From positions 1-36,959 of the forward strand of contig JALEQJ010000026.1 of assembly GCA_022764505.1 (NCBI GenBank): a stretch of 36,959 bases of DNA, written 5' to 3'. Numbering within the stretch: position 1 is the stretch's first letter; every line of letters begins with the position of its first letter. The stretch is from Phocaeicola sp. (GTDB taxonomy: Bacteria > Bacteroidota > Bacteroidia > Bacteroidales > Bacteroidaceae). Below the pieces are notes generated by a model that did not search any database, was not told where the DNA came from, and saw only the letters and a program-made list of their open reading frames with translations. The translations under genes were made by a program, and so were the position numbers. Below, in pieces: positions 1 to 7,954 of the stretch.

Positions 1-1496
1 CAGTGGAAGTATTTGTGAACAAGCTTGAGCATACCCGCTGTATCATCTTTGAGGTCTGCACGGAGAGTCAAGTCATCGTGTTTACGTAGTGCTGCGATGA
101 TGCCGTCTATCATAGCGGGGCTGAATACATTGTGCTTTTCAAAGATAGCACGTTGTTTTTCCAAACAAGCCGCAGAAGCTACGCAACTGTCCGGGAGCTG
201 AGAAAGATGAGCCACCTTGTCTTCGTGTTCTTTGCTATGAATGTTTACATTTACGTAGGTACGTTCTGCTACTTCCAATGCGTTTTGCATTTCAAAACCG
301 TGTCTGCAAGCTACTGTAAGACCGGCAAGGAGCTGGTAAAGATCTGCTGAACCGTCCGGTGAGCGCATTTCCACAGTTTGCTTTTGTGTAGTATCAAAGT
401 TTGAATTTTCTTCCAATGGGTTTGCAAGGCTGCACATATCGTTCTTTGAAGTCCAACCCAATGGTACACGAACCAGTACAGAGCGGTTTCTATCTCCCCA
501 GCAAACATTGGTAGGTGCTTCTTGGTGAGGTACCAAACGGAAGTAAGAAGTAGGATTTGTGTTTCCGAAAGCGGTGATAGAAGGAGCAAGTTCCATCATA
601 CCGGCTATCGCAGTGCGTGCTACTTCGGAAAGTACACCATTTGAAATCATTTGGTTCTTTCCGTCTTTCATGATGCGCATGTGGATATGGAGACCGGAAC
701 CGGCTTTTCCTGCTGTAATCTTTGGTGCGAAAGTTACGTTATAACCATATTGGTGTGCCAGATTACGGATAATCCACTTCGCTATCATAAGTTGGTCTGC
801 TGCTTGTTGTACAGGCACAGGGAGGAACTCTATTTCGTTTTGTTCGTAGATCATACCGTCCAGTTTGAAGTTACCTACTTCAGAGTGTCCGTATTTGATT
901 TGTCCACCGGCTTGTGCTATATGGTGCATACATTCTGTGCGGAAATCATTGAACTTGGCATAAGGTGCAGATTCATGATAACCTTTTTGGTCTGTAGCTT
1001 CAAATTCTCCGCTATCTGGTGCTATAACGTAGTATTCCAATTCTCCCATAGCTTCAAATTCCATACCTGTTACTTCGCGGAAAGATTTTGCCGCTTTGTA
1101 CAGTGTATATTCCGGTGCGCTACCGAGCGGTTCTCCGTCTTTGTTGAAGAAAGAACAGAGCATAGATACGGTAGGTATTTCTGCAAATGGGTCTAAGAAT
1201 GCTGTGCTGAAACGTGGAATCACGTAAAGGTCGCTACTACCTGCTTCTACGAAAGAGAAAAGACTGGAACCGTCTACACGTTCACCACAAGTAAGGATTG
1301 TTTCAAGATAGTCGTAATTGTTTATTACGAAATTCAATGTCTTGAGGCGACCATCTCCTGCAGGGTACATGAAATTTACCATTTGAATATCATTGGCTAC
1401 GATGTAATCAATAATATCCTTCTTTCTGAATTCAGTAGCAGGTTTTTCTAAGTAAGCTACCATGCGATTGGCATGGAGTGCAAAATTTTTTTCCAT
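1..1496 (-). CDS. glnA: glutamine synthetase, C-terminus cut by window edge
   Basis: This gene makes glutamine from glutamate, ammonia and ATP in the cytoplasm. It is open without a stop from the ATG at 1496 (MEKNFALHANRMVAYL) to the left edge, giving 498 codons, so only the end is missing. The N-terminal beta-grasp part runs to about residue 130. The catalytic part shows GELEYYV, the ATP/glutamate-site stretch KAGSGLHIHMRI, NTNPTSYFRLVP and the arginine-containing NRSVLVRVPLG. At about 500 residues it is the shorter GS class, not the roughly 730-residue GSIII also found in Bacteroides. It diverges from ddh across 256 bases, with its own promoter 47 bases upstream. Family assignment is firm; the symbol is by analogy. 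Confidence 0.93.
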   Translation of the reverse strand, partial: MEKNFALHANRMVAYLEKPATEFRKKDIIDYIVANDIQMVNFMYPAGDGRLKTLNFVINNYDYLETILTCGERVDGSSLFSFVEAGSSDLYVIPRFSTAFLDPFAEIPTVSMLCSFFNKDGEPLGSAPEYTLYKAAKSFREVTGMEFEAMGELEYYVIAPDSGEFEATDQKGYHESAPYAKFNDFRTECMHHIAQAGGQIKYGHSEVGNFKLDGMIYEQNEIEFLPVPVQQAADQLMIAKWIIRNLAHQYGYNVTFAPKITAGKAGSGLHIHMRIMKDGKNQMISNGVLSEVARTAIAGMMELAPSITAFGNTNPTSYFRLVPHQEAPTNVCWGDRNRSVLVRVPLGWTSKNDMCSLANPLEENSNFDTTQKQTVEMRSPDGSADLYQLLAGLTVACRHGFEMQNALEVAERTYVNVNIHSKEHEDKVAHLSQLPDSCVASAACLEKQRAIFEKHNVFSPAMIDGIIAALRKHDDLTLRADLKDDTAGMLKLVHKYFH

Positions 1497-1542
1497 GATA
1501 ATTCCTTTTAGTTTAGTAAGGTTCTTTTTTGTATCTATAGTG

Positions 1543-1572
1543 CAAATGTATGTATTAACTCTATGAGCGCAA
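1543..1572 (-). promoter_or_regulatory. Bacteroidetes-type promoter of glutamine synthetase
   Basis: On the minus strand the -7 element TACATTTG lies at 1550-1543. A TTG lies at 1572-1570, separated by 19 bases. This fits the Bacteroidetes primary-sigma pattern (TTTG, about 19-21 bases, TAnnTTTG). The predicted leader is about 40 bases. No other operator-like repeat is evident. Confidence 0.6.
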
Positions 1573-1677
1573 GGATTTTTCTGTAAATCTTTCGTTTACA
1601 TCACTTTTAAGTGTCTTTTTCGGGATAAAGAAGCGATGTTTGTAGCTTTCTTTCTGTCAGTATTAAATATGTTTTTA

Positions 1678-1708
1678 TTGCTTGTGTAAAGTGTTGTTTG
1701 TACTTTTG
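1678..1708 (+). promoter_or_regulatory. Bacteroidetes-type promoter of ddh
   Basis: TTG at 1678-1680 and TACTTTTG at 1701-1708 are 20 bases apart. The -7 element matches TAnnTTTG exactly. Transcription would start near 1715, about 38 bases before the ddh start codon. Confidence 0.6.
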
Positions 1709-1752
1709 TAGCGAAAGAAAAAAAATAAAAGGACAAAAAAAACATTCATGTT

Positions 1753-2655
1753 ATGACAAAAAAAATACGTGCAGCCATCGTAGGATATGGAAATATTGGA
1801 AAGTTTACTTTGGAAGCTTTGGAAGCAGCACCGGATTTTGAGGTGGGCGGTATCGTTCGTAGAAATGCAAAAGGCGAACAACCTGCAGAACTCGCCCCTT
1901 ACAAAGTGGTAGAACATATCAAAGAATTGGAAAATATAGATGTGGCTATTCTCGCTACTCCGACACGCAGTGTAGAAAGCTATGCAAAAGAAATATTGAG
2001 TTTGGGTATTCACACTATAGATAGTTTTGATATTCACGGAGATATCCTTTCTTTGAGAAAAAATCTCAGCGAGGTAGCCAAAGCTCATAATACTGTAGCT
2101 GTAATAGCTGCAGGTTGGGATCCTGGTAGCGACTCTGTGGTGCGTACTCTATTGGAAGCCATTGCTCCCAAAGGCATCACTTATACCAATTTTGGACCGG
2201 GTATGAGTATGGGACACACGGTAGCTGTAAAGGCGATAGAAGGTGTGAAAGCAGCACTCTCTATGACTATTCCTACAGGAACAGGTATTCACAGACGTAT
2301 GGTGTATGTAGAAATAAAGGACGGCTATGAGTTCAATAAGGTAGCACAAGCTATCAAGGCAGATGCTTATTTCGCTTCGGACGAAACACACGTTATAGAA
2401 GTACCTTGTGTAGACGATTTGAAGGATATGGGACATGGCGTACATCTCACTCGGAAGGGAGTTTCCGGAGCTACACAAAACCAACTTTTTGATTTTACTA
2501 TGCGTATAAACAATCCGGCACTGACCGCACAAATTTTGGTTTGTTGTGCTCGTGCCTCTTTCCGTCAGTCGCCCGGAGCTTATACCATGATAGAAATCCC
2601 CGTTATAGATCTTCTTTACGGAGATAGAGAAGCGCATATCGCACACTTGGTATAA
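1753..2655 (+). CDS. ddh: meso-diaminopimelate D-dehydrogenase
   Basis: Ddh catalyses the one-step NADPH-dependent reductive amination of tetrahydrodipicolinate to meso-diaminopimelate, feeding lysine and peptidoglycan synthesis. The 300-residue protein opens with a Rossmann nucleotide-binding loop (AAIVGYGNIGK, about residues 7-17). It carries the family signatures AAGWDPGSDS near residue 118 and MGHTVAVKAIEG near 152. The substrate-side stretch GVSGATQNQLFDF is near 237. Length and ends match the family. The ATG at 1753 directly precedes the first beta strand. It stands as a single gene, divergent from glutamine synthetase. The next gene has its own promoter. Confidence 0.95.
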   Translation: MTKKIRAAIVGYGNIGKFTLEALEAAPDFEVGGIVRRNAKGEQPAELAPYKVVEHIKELENIDVAILATPTRSVESYAKEILSLGIHTIDSFDIHGDILSLRKNLSEVAKAHNTVAVIAAGWDPGSDSVVRTLLEAIAPKGITYTNFGPGMSMGHTVAVKAIEGVKAALSMTIPTGTGIHRRMVYVEIKDGYEFNKVAQAIKADAYFASDETHVIEVPCVDDLKDMGHGVHLTRKGVSGATQNQLFDFTMRINNPALTAQILVCCARASFRQSPGAYTMIEIPVIDLLYGDREAHIAHLV

Positions 2656-2683
2656 AAGTGTAGTAAAAAAACGCAAAAAAAGA

Positions 2684-2713
2684 TTGGGAAATAGAAAACA
2701 ATTCCTAATTTTG
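2684..2713 (+). promoter_or_regulatory. promoter of the 47-residue membrane peptide gene
   Basis: TTG at 2684-2686 and TAATTTTG at 2706-2713 are separated by 19 bases, matching the Bacteroidetes promoter pattern. The start codon follows at 2741, implying a leader of about 20 bases. It supports independent expression of the small gene after ddh. Confidence 0.55.
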
Positions 2714-2740
2714 GGACTATAATTAAATAAGAAATGCACT

Positions 2741-2884
2741 ATGGGAAAGAACAAAAAAATTAAAGGACAAAGCCATAGAAATGCTTATGCAGAGAAACAA
2801 GGAAAACGAGTGTTTATTGCTATTTGCGCAGCCTTGGTTTTGTTAGCAGGTCTTATCATGACAGGTGTTTTTTTGACCGCATAA
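2741..2884 (+). CDS. small single-pass membrane protein of unknown function
   Basis: This is a 47-codon reading frame, MGKNKKIKGQSHRNAYAEKQ onward. A strongly basic N-terminal half (about residues 1-23) precedes one hydrophobic helix (about residues 24-46, VFIAICAALVLLAGLIMTGVFLTA in two pieces) and a stop. By the positive-inside rule the lysine-rich half would be cytoplasmic. A good promoter lies just upstream and an intrinsic terminator begins 40 bases downstream, so this is a complete one-gene unit, which argues for a real gene. I do not recognise the family. The composition, with no charged residue in the helix, would also fit a small envelope-stress or transporter-associated peptide, but that is speculation. 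Confidence 0.6.
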   Translation: MGKNKKIKGQSHRNAYAEKQGKRVFIAICAALVLLAGLIMTGVFLTA

Positions 2885-2923
2885 GACAATGTTTTATTCA
2901 TAATTAATTATAGTTTGGGCGGG

Positions 2924-2968
2924 TGAGTGTGTCATAAGGAAAAGGCTATGGCACACTCATTCTTTTTT
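2924..2968 (+). terminator. intrinsic terminator after the small membrane protein
   Basis: The stem TGAGTGTGTCATA (2924-2936) pairs with TATGGCACACTCA (2947-2959) with one G-U pair. The loop is 10 bases and TTCTTTTTT follows. A GTG start for the next gene at 2927 would lie inside this stem, which helps place that start at 2978 instead. Confidence 0.8.
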
Positions 2969-2977
2969 AGAGTATAT

Positions 2978-3463
2978 ATGGCAATAGAAATAGAAAGAAA
3001 ATTTCTCGTGAAAGACAGCAGCTACCGATCTCTCTCTACCAAGCACTATATTATTTCACAAGGGTATATTCATAGTGGAAATGGAAAGTCCGTGCGTATT
3101 CGTATAAAGGGAGAGAAAGGCTATATTACCATAAAGGGAAGTTCTGTGGAGCATGGATTGGCACGGTATGAATGGGAGAAAGAAATCCCTCTATCCGAAG
3201 CCCAAGAGCTTATGCTTCTTTGCGATAGCGGGTGTATAGAAAAAATACGCTACATAGTCCCTAATGGTCTTACAACGGTAGAAGTAGACGAGTTCCGTGG
3301 AGATAATGAAGGTCTGGTGATAGCAGAAATAGAACTGCCGAGTACAGATGCTCCTTACGATAAGCCGGATTTCTTGGGAGAAGAGGTAACCGGAAAAGCA
3401 CAATACTACAATTCTTATTTATCCAAACACCCTTATAAATACTGGGGAAATACAGAGAAATAA
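2978..3463 (+). CDS. CYTH-domain protein (triphosphate tunnel metalloenzyme family)
   Basis: This is a 161-residue CYTH protein. It opens with the family hallmark ExExK (MAIEIERKFLV) and continues with alternating charged beta strands that line the tunnel: SVRIRIKG, YITIKG, ARYEWEKEIP, EVDEFRGDNEGLVIAEIELP. Members bind triphosphate compounds with divalent metals; known ones act as inorganic triphosphatases, thiamine triphosphatases or class IV adenylate cyclases. The short single-domain form is closest to bacterial triphosphatases, but the substrate cannot be read from sequence. I chose the ATG at 2978 because the family starts there and an upstream GTG (2927) lies within a terminator stem. 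The ComEA-like gene follows after 6 bases, so the two are probably co-transcribed. Confidence 0.88.
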   Translation: MAIEIERKFLVKDSSYRSLSTKHYIISQGYIHSGNGKSVRIRIKGEKGYITIKGSSVEHGLARYEWEKEIPLSEAQELMLLCDSGCIEKIRYIVPNGLTTVEVDEFRGDNEGLVIAEIELPSTDAPYDKPDFLGEEVTGKAQYYNSYLSKHPYKYWGNTEK

Positions 3464-3469
3464 TTTACT

Positions 3470-4381
3470 ATGGGGTGGCGTAGCTATTTCTACTATACAC
3501 GAGCAGAATTTAGAACCATTATGCTATTGGGGAGTGTATTATTACTCCTCATAGTGGGTATGGTGTGTGCGCCTCATTTCTTTCCTCGTGGAGAGCATAC
3601 GGCAGTAGATAGTCTTTCTGTAGATAGCTTCTTGGCGCAGATACAGTCTGAGAAGAAAACTCCTTTCATATCTTACGATAAAGCAAACCATAATCTTGCA
3701 AAAAGGAGAGAACTGACTCCCTTTCCTTTTGATCCTAACACGATAGATAGTGCAGGTATTGTAGAACTAGGGTTGCCTTCGTTCATTGGAGCAAATTTGG
3801 AGAAATATAGAAGAAAAGGAGGGCGTTTCAAGAAGAAAGAAGATTTCGCTCGGTTATATGGACTGTCTACTACGCAATATGAAGCACTCCTTCCATATAT
3901 GCGGATAGCTCCTCAAGACGAGGCTATACGAACAGCCATTACTACACCTCCAGTAAAGAGAGACAGCCTCTTCCCAAAGAAATTTACCCAAGGCACAAAG
4001 ATAGACCTGAATAAGGCAGACACTACCCTACTGAAAGGGATTCCGGGTATAGGGAGTGTTACGGCACGCAGAATTGTAGCCTATAGAGAAAAATTGGGAG
4101 GATATGTTTCTGTGTCACAACTCTCCGAAGTGGTAAAATATGATAGTACGCTTGTATCTTGGTTTTCTCTGTCTGCTGTACCAATTAGAAAATTAAAGAT
4201 CAATAAAGAAGGATTGGATAAACTCCGTATGCACCCTTATATGAATTTCTATAAGGCACGTGCCATTATAGAATACAGAAAGAAGCGTGGTGCATTGACT
4301 TCCATCGCAGAACTGGCACTTATGGAAGAATTTACGAAAGAAGAACTCCGCAAGCTACAGCCTTATTTATCTTTTGAGTAA
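3470..4381 (+). CDS. ComEA-like membrane-anchored helix-hairpin-helix DNA-binding protein
   Basis: The 303-residue protein has one membrane segment near the N-terminus (about residues 18-37). At least three helix-hairpin-helix units follow. One is around FDPNTIDSAGIVELGLPSFIG; the canonical one is KIDLNKADTTLLKGIPGIG with TARRIVAYREKLGGY; the last is LDKLRMHPYMNFYKARAIIEYR with KKRGALTSIAEL. Such repeats bind the DNA backbone without sequence preference. Related ComEA proteins receive DNA during natural transformation, but this Bacteroidetes three-repeat form has no proven role. The gene starts 6 bases after the CYTH gene. Its last 15 bases overlap the end of the convergent glycosyltransferase gene. 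Confidence 0.85.
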   Translation: MGWRSYFYYTRAEFRTIMLLGSVLLLLIVGMVCAPHFFPRGEHTAVDSLSVDSFLAQIQSEKKTPFISYDKANHNLAKRRELTPFPFDPNTIDSAGIVELGLPSFIGANLEKYRRKGGRFKKKEDFARLYGLSTTQYEALLPYMRIAPQDEAIRTAITTPPVKRDSLFPKKFTQGTKIDLNKADTTLLKGIPGIGSVTARRIVAYREKLGGYVSVSQLSEVVKYDSTLVSWFSLSAVPIRKLKINKEGLDKLRMHPYMNFYKARAIIEYRKKRGALTSIAELALMEEFTKEELRKLQPYLSFE

Positions 4382-5353
4382 TTTCTTTATACCGATAGAT
4401 AGTTTCTCTTTCCATTTCATAACAGTAAAATAGAGCGTAGGAGAGAACATAAATAACTTTATATGTAGGACCTCGGATTTATAATCTAATACGTTAATAT
4501 AAGGGCGTTTCTTCGCTCTCTCAAAATAAGGGTGAATCAGCTTTCTGAAAGTTGTATCATGGAAGAGATGTTTATGAAAGAATAGTCTATTGACAAACAT
4601 CGTGTTTAACCATGTTTGGGCTGTCTTATCTACGTGTGGGAGTAAATCTTCTATATTTTGGAATAAGTCTATTATTCTATTGGGATTTGCTGTGGTAATA
4701 CTGCCTGTTCTTCCTCTTCTATAATTATAGTATGCAGTAGGAAGTATATGAGTACAGTTTGTTTTGAGAAGTACCTCAAAGCAGAACTGATTATCTTCGT
4801 AGTATCTACCCACTGGAAATTGCAGGTTTCGGACGAGTTGGGATTTGATAATTTTATTGCAAACAGATCCTTGTATCTTGAATGAATAAGGTTTTATATA
4901 TTCTCGGATAGCTTCTTCTCTATTGTAAGTATGTATAGACTGAAAATTGCCTTTTATTATAGGTTTTCCTTCTACGATTTCTGTTATTTGAAATGTCAAA
5001 ATATCAACTTCGGGGTGCTGTTCTAAATAATTGATGCATTCCTCATATGCCTGAGGCTCTAAGTAATCATCACCATCTACTGATGTAACAAAATCACAGG
5101 CCTCTATGTGCTTCATTCCTGTATTTCGTGTTACGGATATTCCTTTATTCTCTTGATGTATGAGGAGTATGCGTTCGTCTTTCTGAGCATAAGACTTACA
5201 GATAGCGTAGGAATCATCTGTACTGCCGTCATCTACTATTATAATTTTCAGATGTGAGTAGGTTTGATTCACTACAGAATCTAAGCATTCACGCAAATAA
5301 GGTGCTACATTGTAGACAGGAATAATAACGGCTATGGTCTTTTGAGTAGTCAT
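4367..5353 (-). CDS. family 2 glycosyltransferase
   Basis: A 328-residue GT-A enzyme that transfers a sugar from a nucleotide-sugar donor, probably for surface polysaccharide or glycoprotein glycans. Seen directly: the N-terminal strand IAVIIPVYNVAPYLRECLDS, the nucleotide-binding VDDGSTDDS (about residues 40-48), the ENKGISVTRNTGM segment, and the metal-binding acidic motif VDGDDYLEP near residue 92. The C-terminal 120 residues are basic and aromatic, with no clear transmembrane helix. It is the last gene of argS - RNase H - glycosyltransferase, with 23 bases to the gene upstream. Donor and acceptor are unknown, and nothing nearby looks like a polysaccharide cluster. Confidence 0.9.
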   Translation of the reverse strand: MTTQKTIAVIIPVYNVAPYLRECLDSVVNQTYSHLKIIIVDDGSTDDSYAICKSYAQKDERILLIHQENKGISVTRNTGMKHIEACDFVTSVDGDDYLEPQAYEECINYLEQHPEVDILTFQITEIVEGKPIIKGNFQSIHTYNREEAIREYIKPYSFKIQGSVCNKIIKSQLVRNLQFPVGRYYEDNQFCFEVLLKTNCTHILPTAYYNYRRGRTGSITTANPNRIIDLFQNIEDLLPHVDKTAQTWLNTMFVNRLFFHKHLFHDTTFRKLIHPYFERAKKRPYINVLDYKSEVLHIKLFMFSPTLYFTVMKWKEKLSIGIKKLLKR

Positions 5354-5376
5354 ACGAGAATTTATTTTGTACAGTT

Positions 5377-5988
5377 TTATTTTCTACCGAAATCTGCCGG
5401 AATTTCTCCCCAAGCTTCTGTTTCCCATTTATAGATAGGAGTTTCATAAGTGTGGGTTTGTAGCCAACGCTCTGCTCGTGCAACCAAATCCAGAGCTTGT
5501 GCTGTTTGAGGAGTTCTTTTCAGTTGTGTCTTGCATTTCTTATCTCTTATCCACGCCAAAGCTGTTTTGCTATCACTATAGATGGGAATGCGTAAGCCTA
5601 TTTGTTCAAGGTAAGCCAATCCGTGTACGATAGCCAAGAACTCACCTATATTATTCGTACCTTGAATAGGCCCCAAGTGAAATACTTGTTCCTTAGTATC
5701 TACGAATACCCCTCTGTATTCCATAGGTCCGGGATTTCCGCTACAAGCAGCATCTACCGCTAAACTAAGTGGTTCATAAGTGGTGGTAATCACCTTTCTG
5801 GTGTGCTTTCGTGGTGGAGCATATAGAAAATCGGGAGAAAGAAAAGTTTCTTCTGCTTCTTCTCTCGTGGCAAAAGACCGATAGCGTGCATCCGCTACAC
5901 CTTTTACTTGTTGCAGGCAAGCAGCCCACGTATCGTAAATACCCGGCTCTAAGCCTTTCCATACTACATAGTATTTCTGTTTTGCCAT
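5377..5988 (-). CDS. rnhA: ribonuclease H with N-terminal viroplasmin domain
   Basis: RNase H cuts the RNA strand of RNA-DNA hybrids. In this 203-residue protein, residues 1-48 form a caulimovirus viroplasmin-type domain (YYVVWKGLEPGIYDTW, then ARYRSFATREEAEETF), which helps bind hybrids. The catalytic RNase H fold follows. Candidate metal ligands are Asp in VDAACSGNPGP, Glu in TNNIGEFLAIVHGL, Asp in IYSDSKTALAWI and Asp in the C-terminal GEIPADFGRK. The arrangement matches Bacteroidetes RNase HI proteins. It lies between argS (26 bases) and a glycosyltransferase (23 bases) on the same strand. The symbol is by family. Confidence 0.9.
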   Translation of the reverse strand: MAKQKYYVVWKGLEPGIYDTWAACLQQVKGVADARYRSFATREEAEETFLSPDFLYAPPRKHTRKVITTTYEPLSLAVDAACSGNPGPMEYRGVFVDTKEQVFHLGPIQGTNNIGEFLAIVHGLAYLEQIGLRIPIYSDSKTALAWIRDKKCKTQLKRTPQTAQALDLVARAERWLQTHTYETPIYKWETEAWGEIPADFGRK

Positions 5989-6014
5989 AAGAGAAGGAGC
6001 GTGAGAGAGTAGTC

Positions 6015-7808
6015 TTACATTCTTTCCGGTACTTCTATGCCCAATAGAGCCATACCTTGCTTAATGACCTTGGCTACATTGGTGCTGAGGAGAAGACGGA
6101 AACGTTTGATATCTTCGTTTTCTTCTTTCAGTATGCTGAAATCGTGGTAGAACTGATTGAATTCTTTCACAAGGTCGTAAGTATAGTTTGCCAAGATAGA
6201 AGGATTGTAGTCTGTTCCGGCTTGTTTTACTATAGCGGGGAAGTCTGCCAATGTTTGTATGAGGTTTTCTTCTTTTGTGCTAAGGCTGATGGAAGCTTGG
6301 AATGTAGTAGGCAGTGCTATACCAGCTTCTGCAGCCTTGCGTAAGATAGAGCAGATACGTGCATAGGTGTATTGGATAAATGGACCTGTATTACCATTGA
6401 AATCTATAGATTCTTTGGGGTTAAAGGTCATATTCTTGCGTGCATCAACTTTGAGAATAAAGTATTTCAAGGCACCGAGCCCTACGATGCGTGCGATGTC
6501 TGCTGCCTCTGCTTCTGTCAGACCGTCCAATTTACCCAATTCCTGACTGGTTTCTTTCGCTACATCTATCATAGAAGCCATAAGGTCATCTGCATCTACT
6601 ACAGTACCTTCACGACTCTTCATTTTTCCTTCCGGTAGCTCTACCATACCATAAGAGAAGTGTACAAGATCTTTTCCCCACTTAAAACCGAGTTTGTCCA
6701 AGAGGATAGACAGCACTTGGAAGTGGTAGTTTTGTTCGTTTCCTACTACATAGATCATCTTATCTATAGGAAAATCTTCAAAACGTAGCTTGGCTGTACC
6801 AATGTCTTGTGTCATATAGACAGAAGTACCATCTGCACGCAATAAAAGTTTATGGTCTAATCCTTCTGCGGTGAGATCTGCCCATACAGAGCCATCTTCT
6901 TTGCGATAGAAAAATCCTTTTTCTACGCCTTCCAATACTTTTCCTTTTCCTTCCAAGTAAGTATCGGATTCGTAGTAGATTTTATCAAAGCCTACACCCA
7001 TTTGCTCATAGGTGCTATCAAATCCTGCATATACCCATTCATTCATAGTTTGCCATAAGCTACGTACTTCTGTATCTCCGGCTTCCCATTTACGAAGCAT
7101 TTCTCTGGCTTCTTGCATAAGTGGAGAGAGAGCTTCTGCCTCTTCTTTGGTTTTGCCTTCTGCCATAAGCTGTGCTACTTCTGCTTTATAGTGCTTATCG
7201 AAAGCTACATAATAATCTCCTACTAAGTGGTCTCCTTTTTTCCCCGATGTTTCCGGAGTTTCTCCGTTTCCGAATTTTTGCCAAGCCAGCATAGACTTAC
7301 AGATATGTATACCCCTATCGTTTACGATATTGGTACGTATTACCTTGTTTCCATTGGCTTTCATTACATTGTAAAGTGCATTTCCGAGCAGGTTATTTCT
7401 TACGTGCCCTAAGTGCAGGGGTTTGTTTGTATTGGGCGAAGAGTACTCTATCATCACAAGAGGTGCATTTTCTGCTATAGGAGTAATACCCCACTGTGCA
7501 TCGGTGTTTATCTCATTGAGTAAAGCTATCCACGCTGTAGAAGAAATGGAAAGGTTTAAGAAACCTTTTATCACATTGAAGTCTGCCACTATGGTTTCGT
7601 TTGCCTTGAGGTACTCCCCTATTTCTTGGGCAGTAGCTTCGGGACTTTTCTTTGATGCCTTGAGGAATGGAAAAACTACTACGGTGAGGCTTCCTTCAAA
7701 TTCTTTCTTTGTTTTCTGTAGTTGTACACTACCGGCAGGCACTTCCTGTCCGTAGAGTGTAGAAATAGCTGTTTGTACAGCCTGTGTGAGTTTGGTTTCT
7801 ATTGTCAT
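6015..7808 (-). CDS. argS: arginyl-tRNA synthetase
   Basis: This enzyme charges tRNA-Arg in the cytoplasm. The 597-residue protein has the N-terminal additional domain (about residues 1-110) that contacts the tRNA D-loop. The class I HIGH-type motif sits in NKPLHLGHVRNNLLGN near residue 130. The KMSKS-like motif is GKMKSREGTVV near residue 400. A DALR-type anticodon-binding domain ends in MALLGIEVPERM. Length is normal for the family. It heads the minus-strand group with RNase H and the glycosyltransferase. An exact -7 promoter element lies 66 bases upstream of the start. Confidence 0.96.
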   Translation of the reverse strand: MTIETKLTQAVQTAISTLYGQEVPAGSVQLQKTKKEFEGSLTVVVFPFLKASKKSPEATAQEIGEYLKANETIVADFNVIKGFLNLSISSTAWIALLNEINTDAQWGITPIAENAPLVMIEYSSPNTNKPLHLGHVRNNLLGNALYNVMKANGNKVIRTNIVNDRGIHICKSMLAWQKFGNGETPETSGKKGDHLVGDYYVAFDKHYKAEVAQLMAEGKTKEEAEALSPLMQEAREMLRKWEAGDTEVRSLWQTMNEWVYAGFDSTYEQMGVGFDKIYYESDTYLEGKGKVLEGVEKGFFYRKEDGSVWADLTAEGLDHKLLLRADGTSVYMTQDIGTAKLRFEDFPIDKMIYVVGNEQNYHFQVLSILLDKLGFKWGKDLVHFSYGMVELPEGKMKSREGTVVDADDLMASMIDVAKETSQELGKLDGLTEAEAADIARIVGLGALKYFILKVDARKNMTFNPKESIDFNGNTGPFIQYTYARICSILRKAAEAGIALPTTFQASISLSTKEENLIQTLADFPAIVKQAGTDYNPSILANYTYDLVKEFNQFYHDFSILKEENEDIKRFRLLLSTNVAKVIKQGMALLGIEVPERM

Positions 7809-7873
7809 TTATTTTGTTTTTTATTTTGTCTGAGAATGGTGCTCTTTCTCTGTAAAAAGGTAGAAAGAATATG

Positions 7874-7881
7874 CAAAGTTA
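7874..7881 (-). promoter_or_regulatory. putative -7 element of argS promoter
   Basis: TAACTTTG on the minus strand is an exact TAnnTTTG match 66 bases before the argS start. No TTG lies at the expected distance upstream, so only the -7 half is supported. Confidence 0.35.
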
Positions 7882-7954
7882 ATGAGAAAGTTTGGGCTTC
7901 GTAGAATTTTACTATCAAGTTGTTTTAACTTATACCATTTGTTTTGCTTATGGC

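Noticed and set aside
651-1196. 181-codon frame on the plus strand
   Set aside because: It is antisense to the well-supported glutamine synthetase gene, and its cysteine- and phenylalanine-rich translation matches nothing known.
2927-2977. Upstream GTG start for the CYTH gene
   Set aside because: The GTG is inside the stem of an intrinsic terminator, and the ExExK motif starts properly from 2978.
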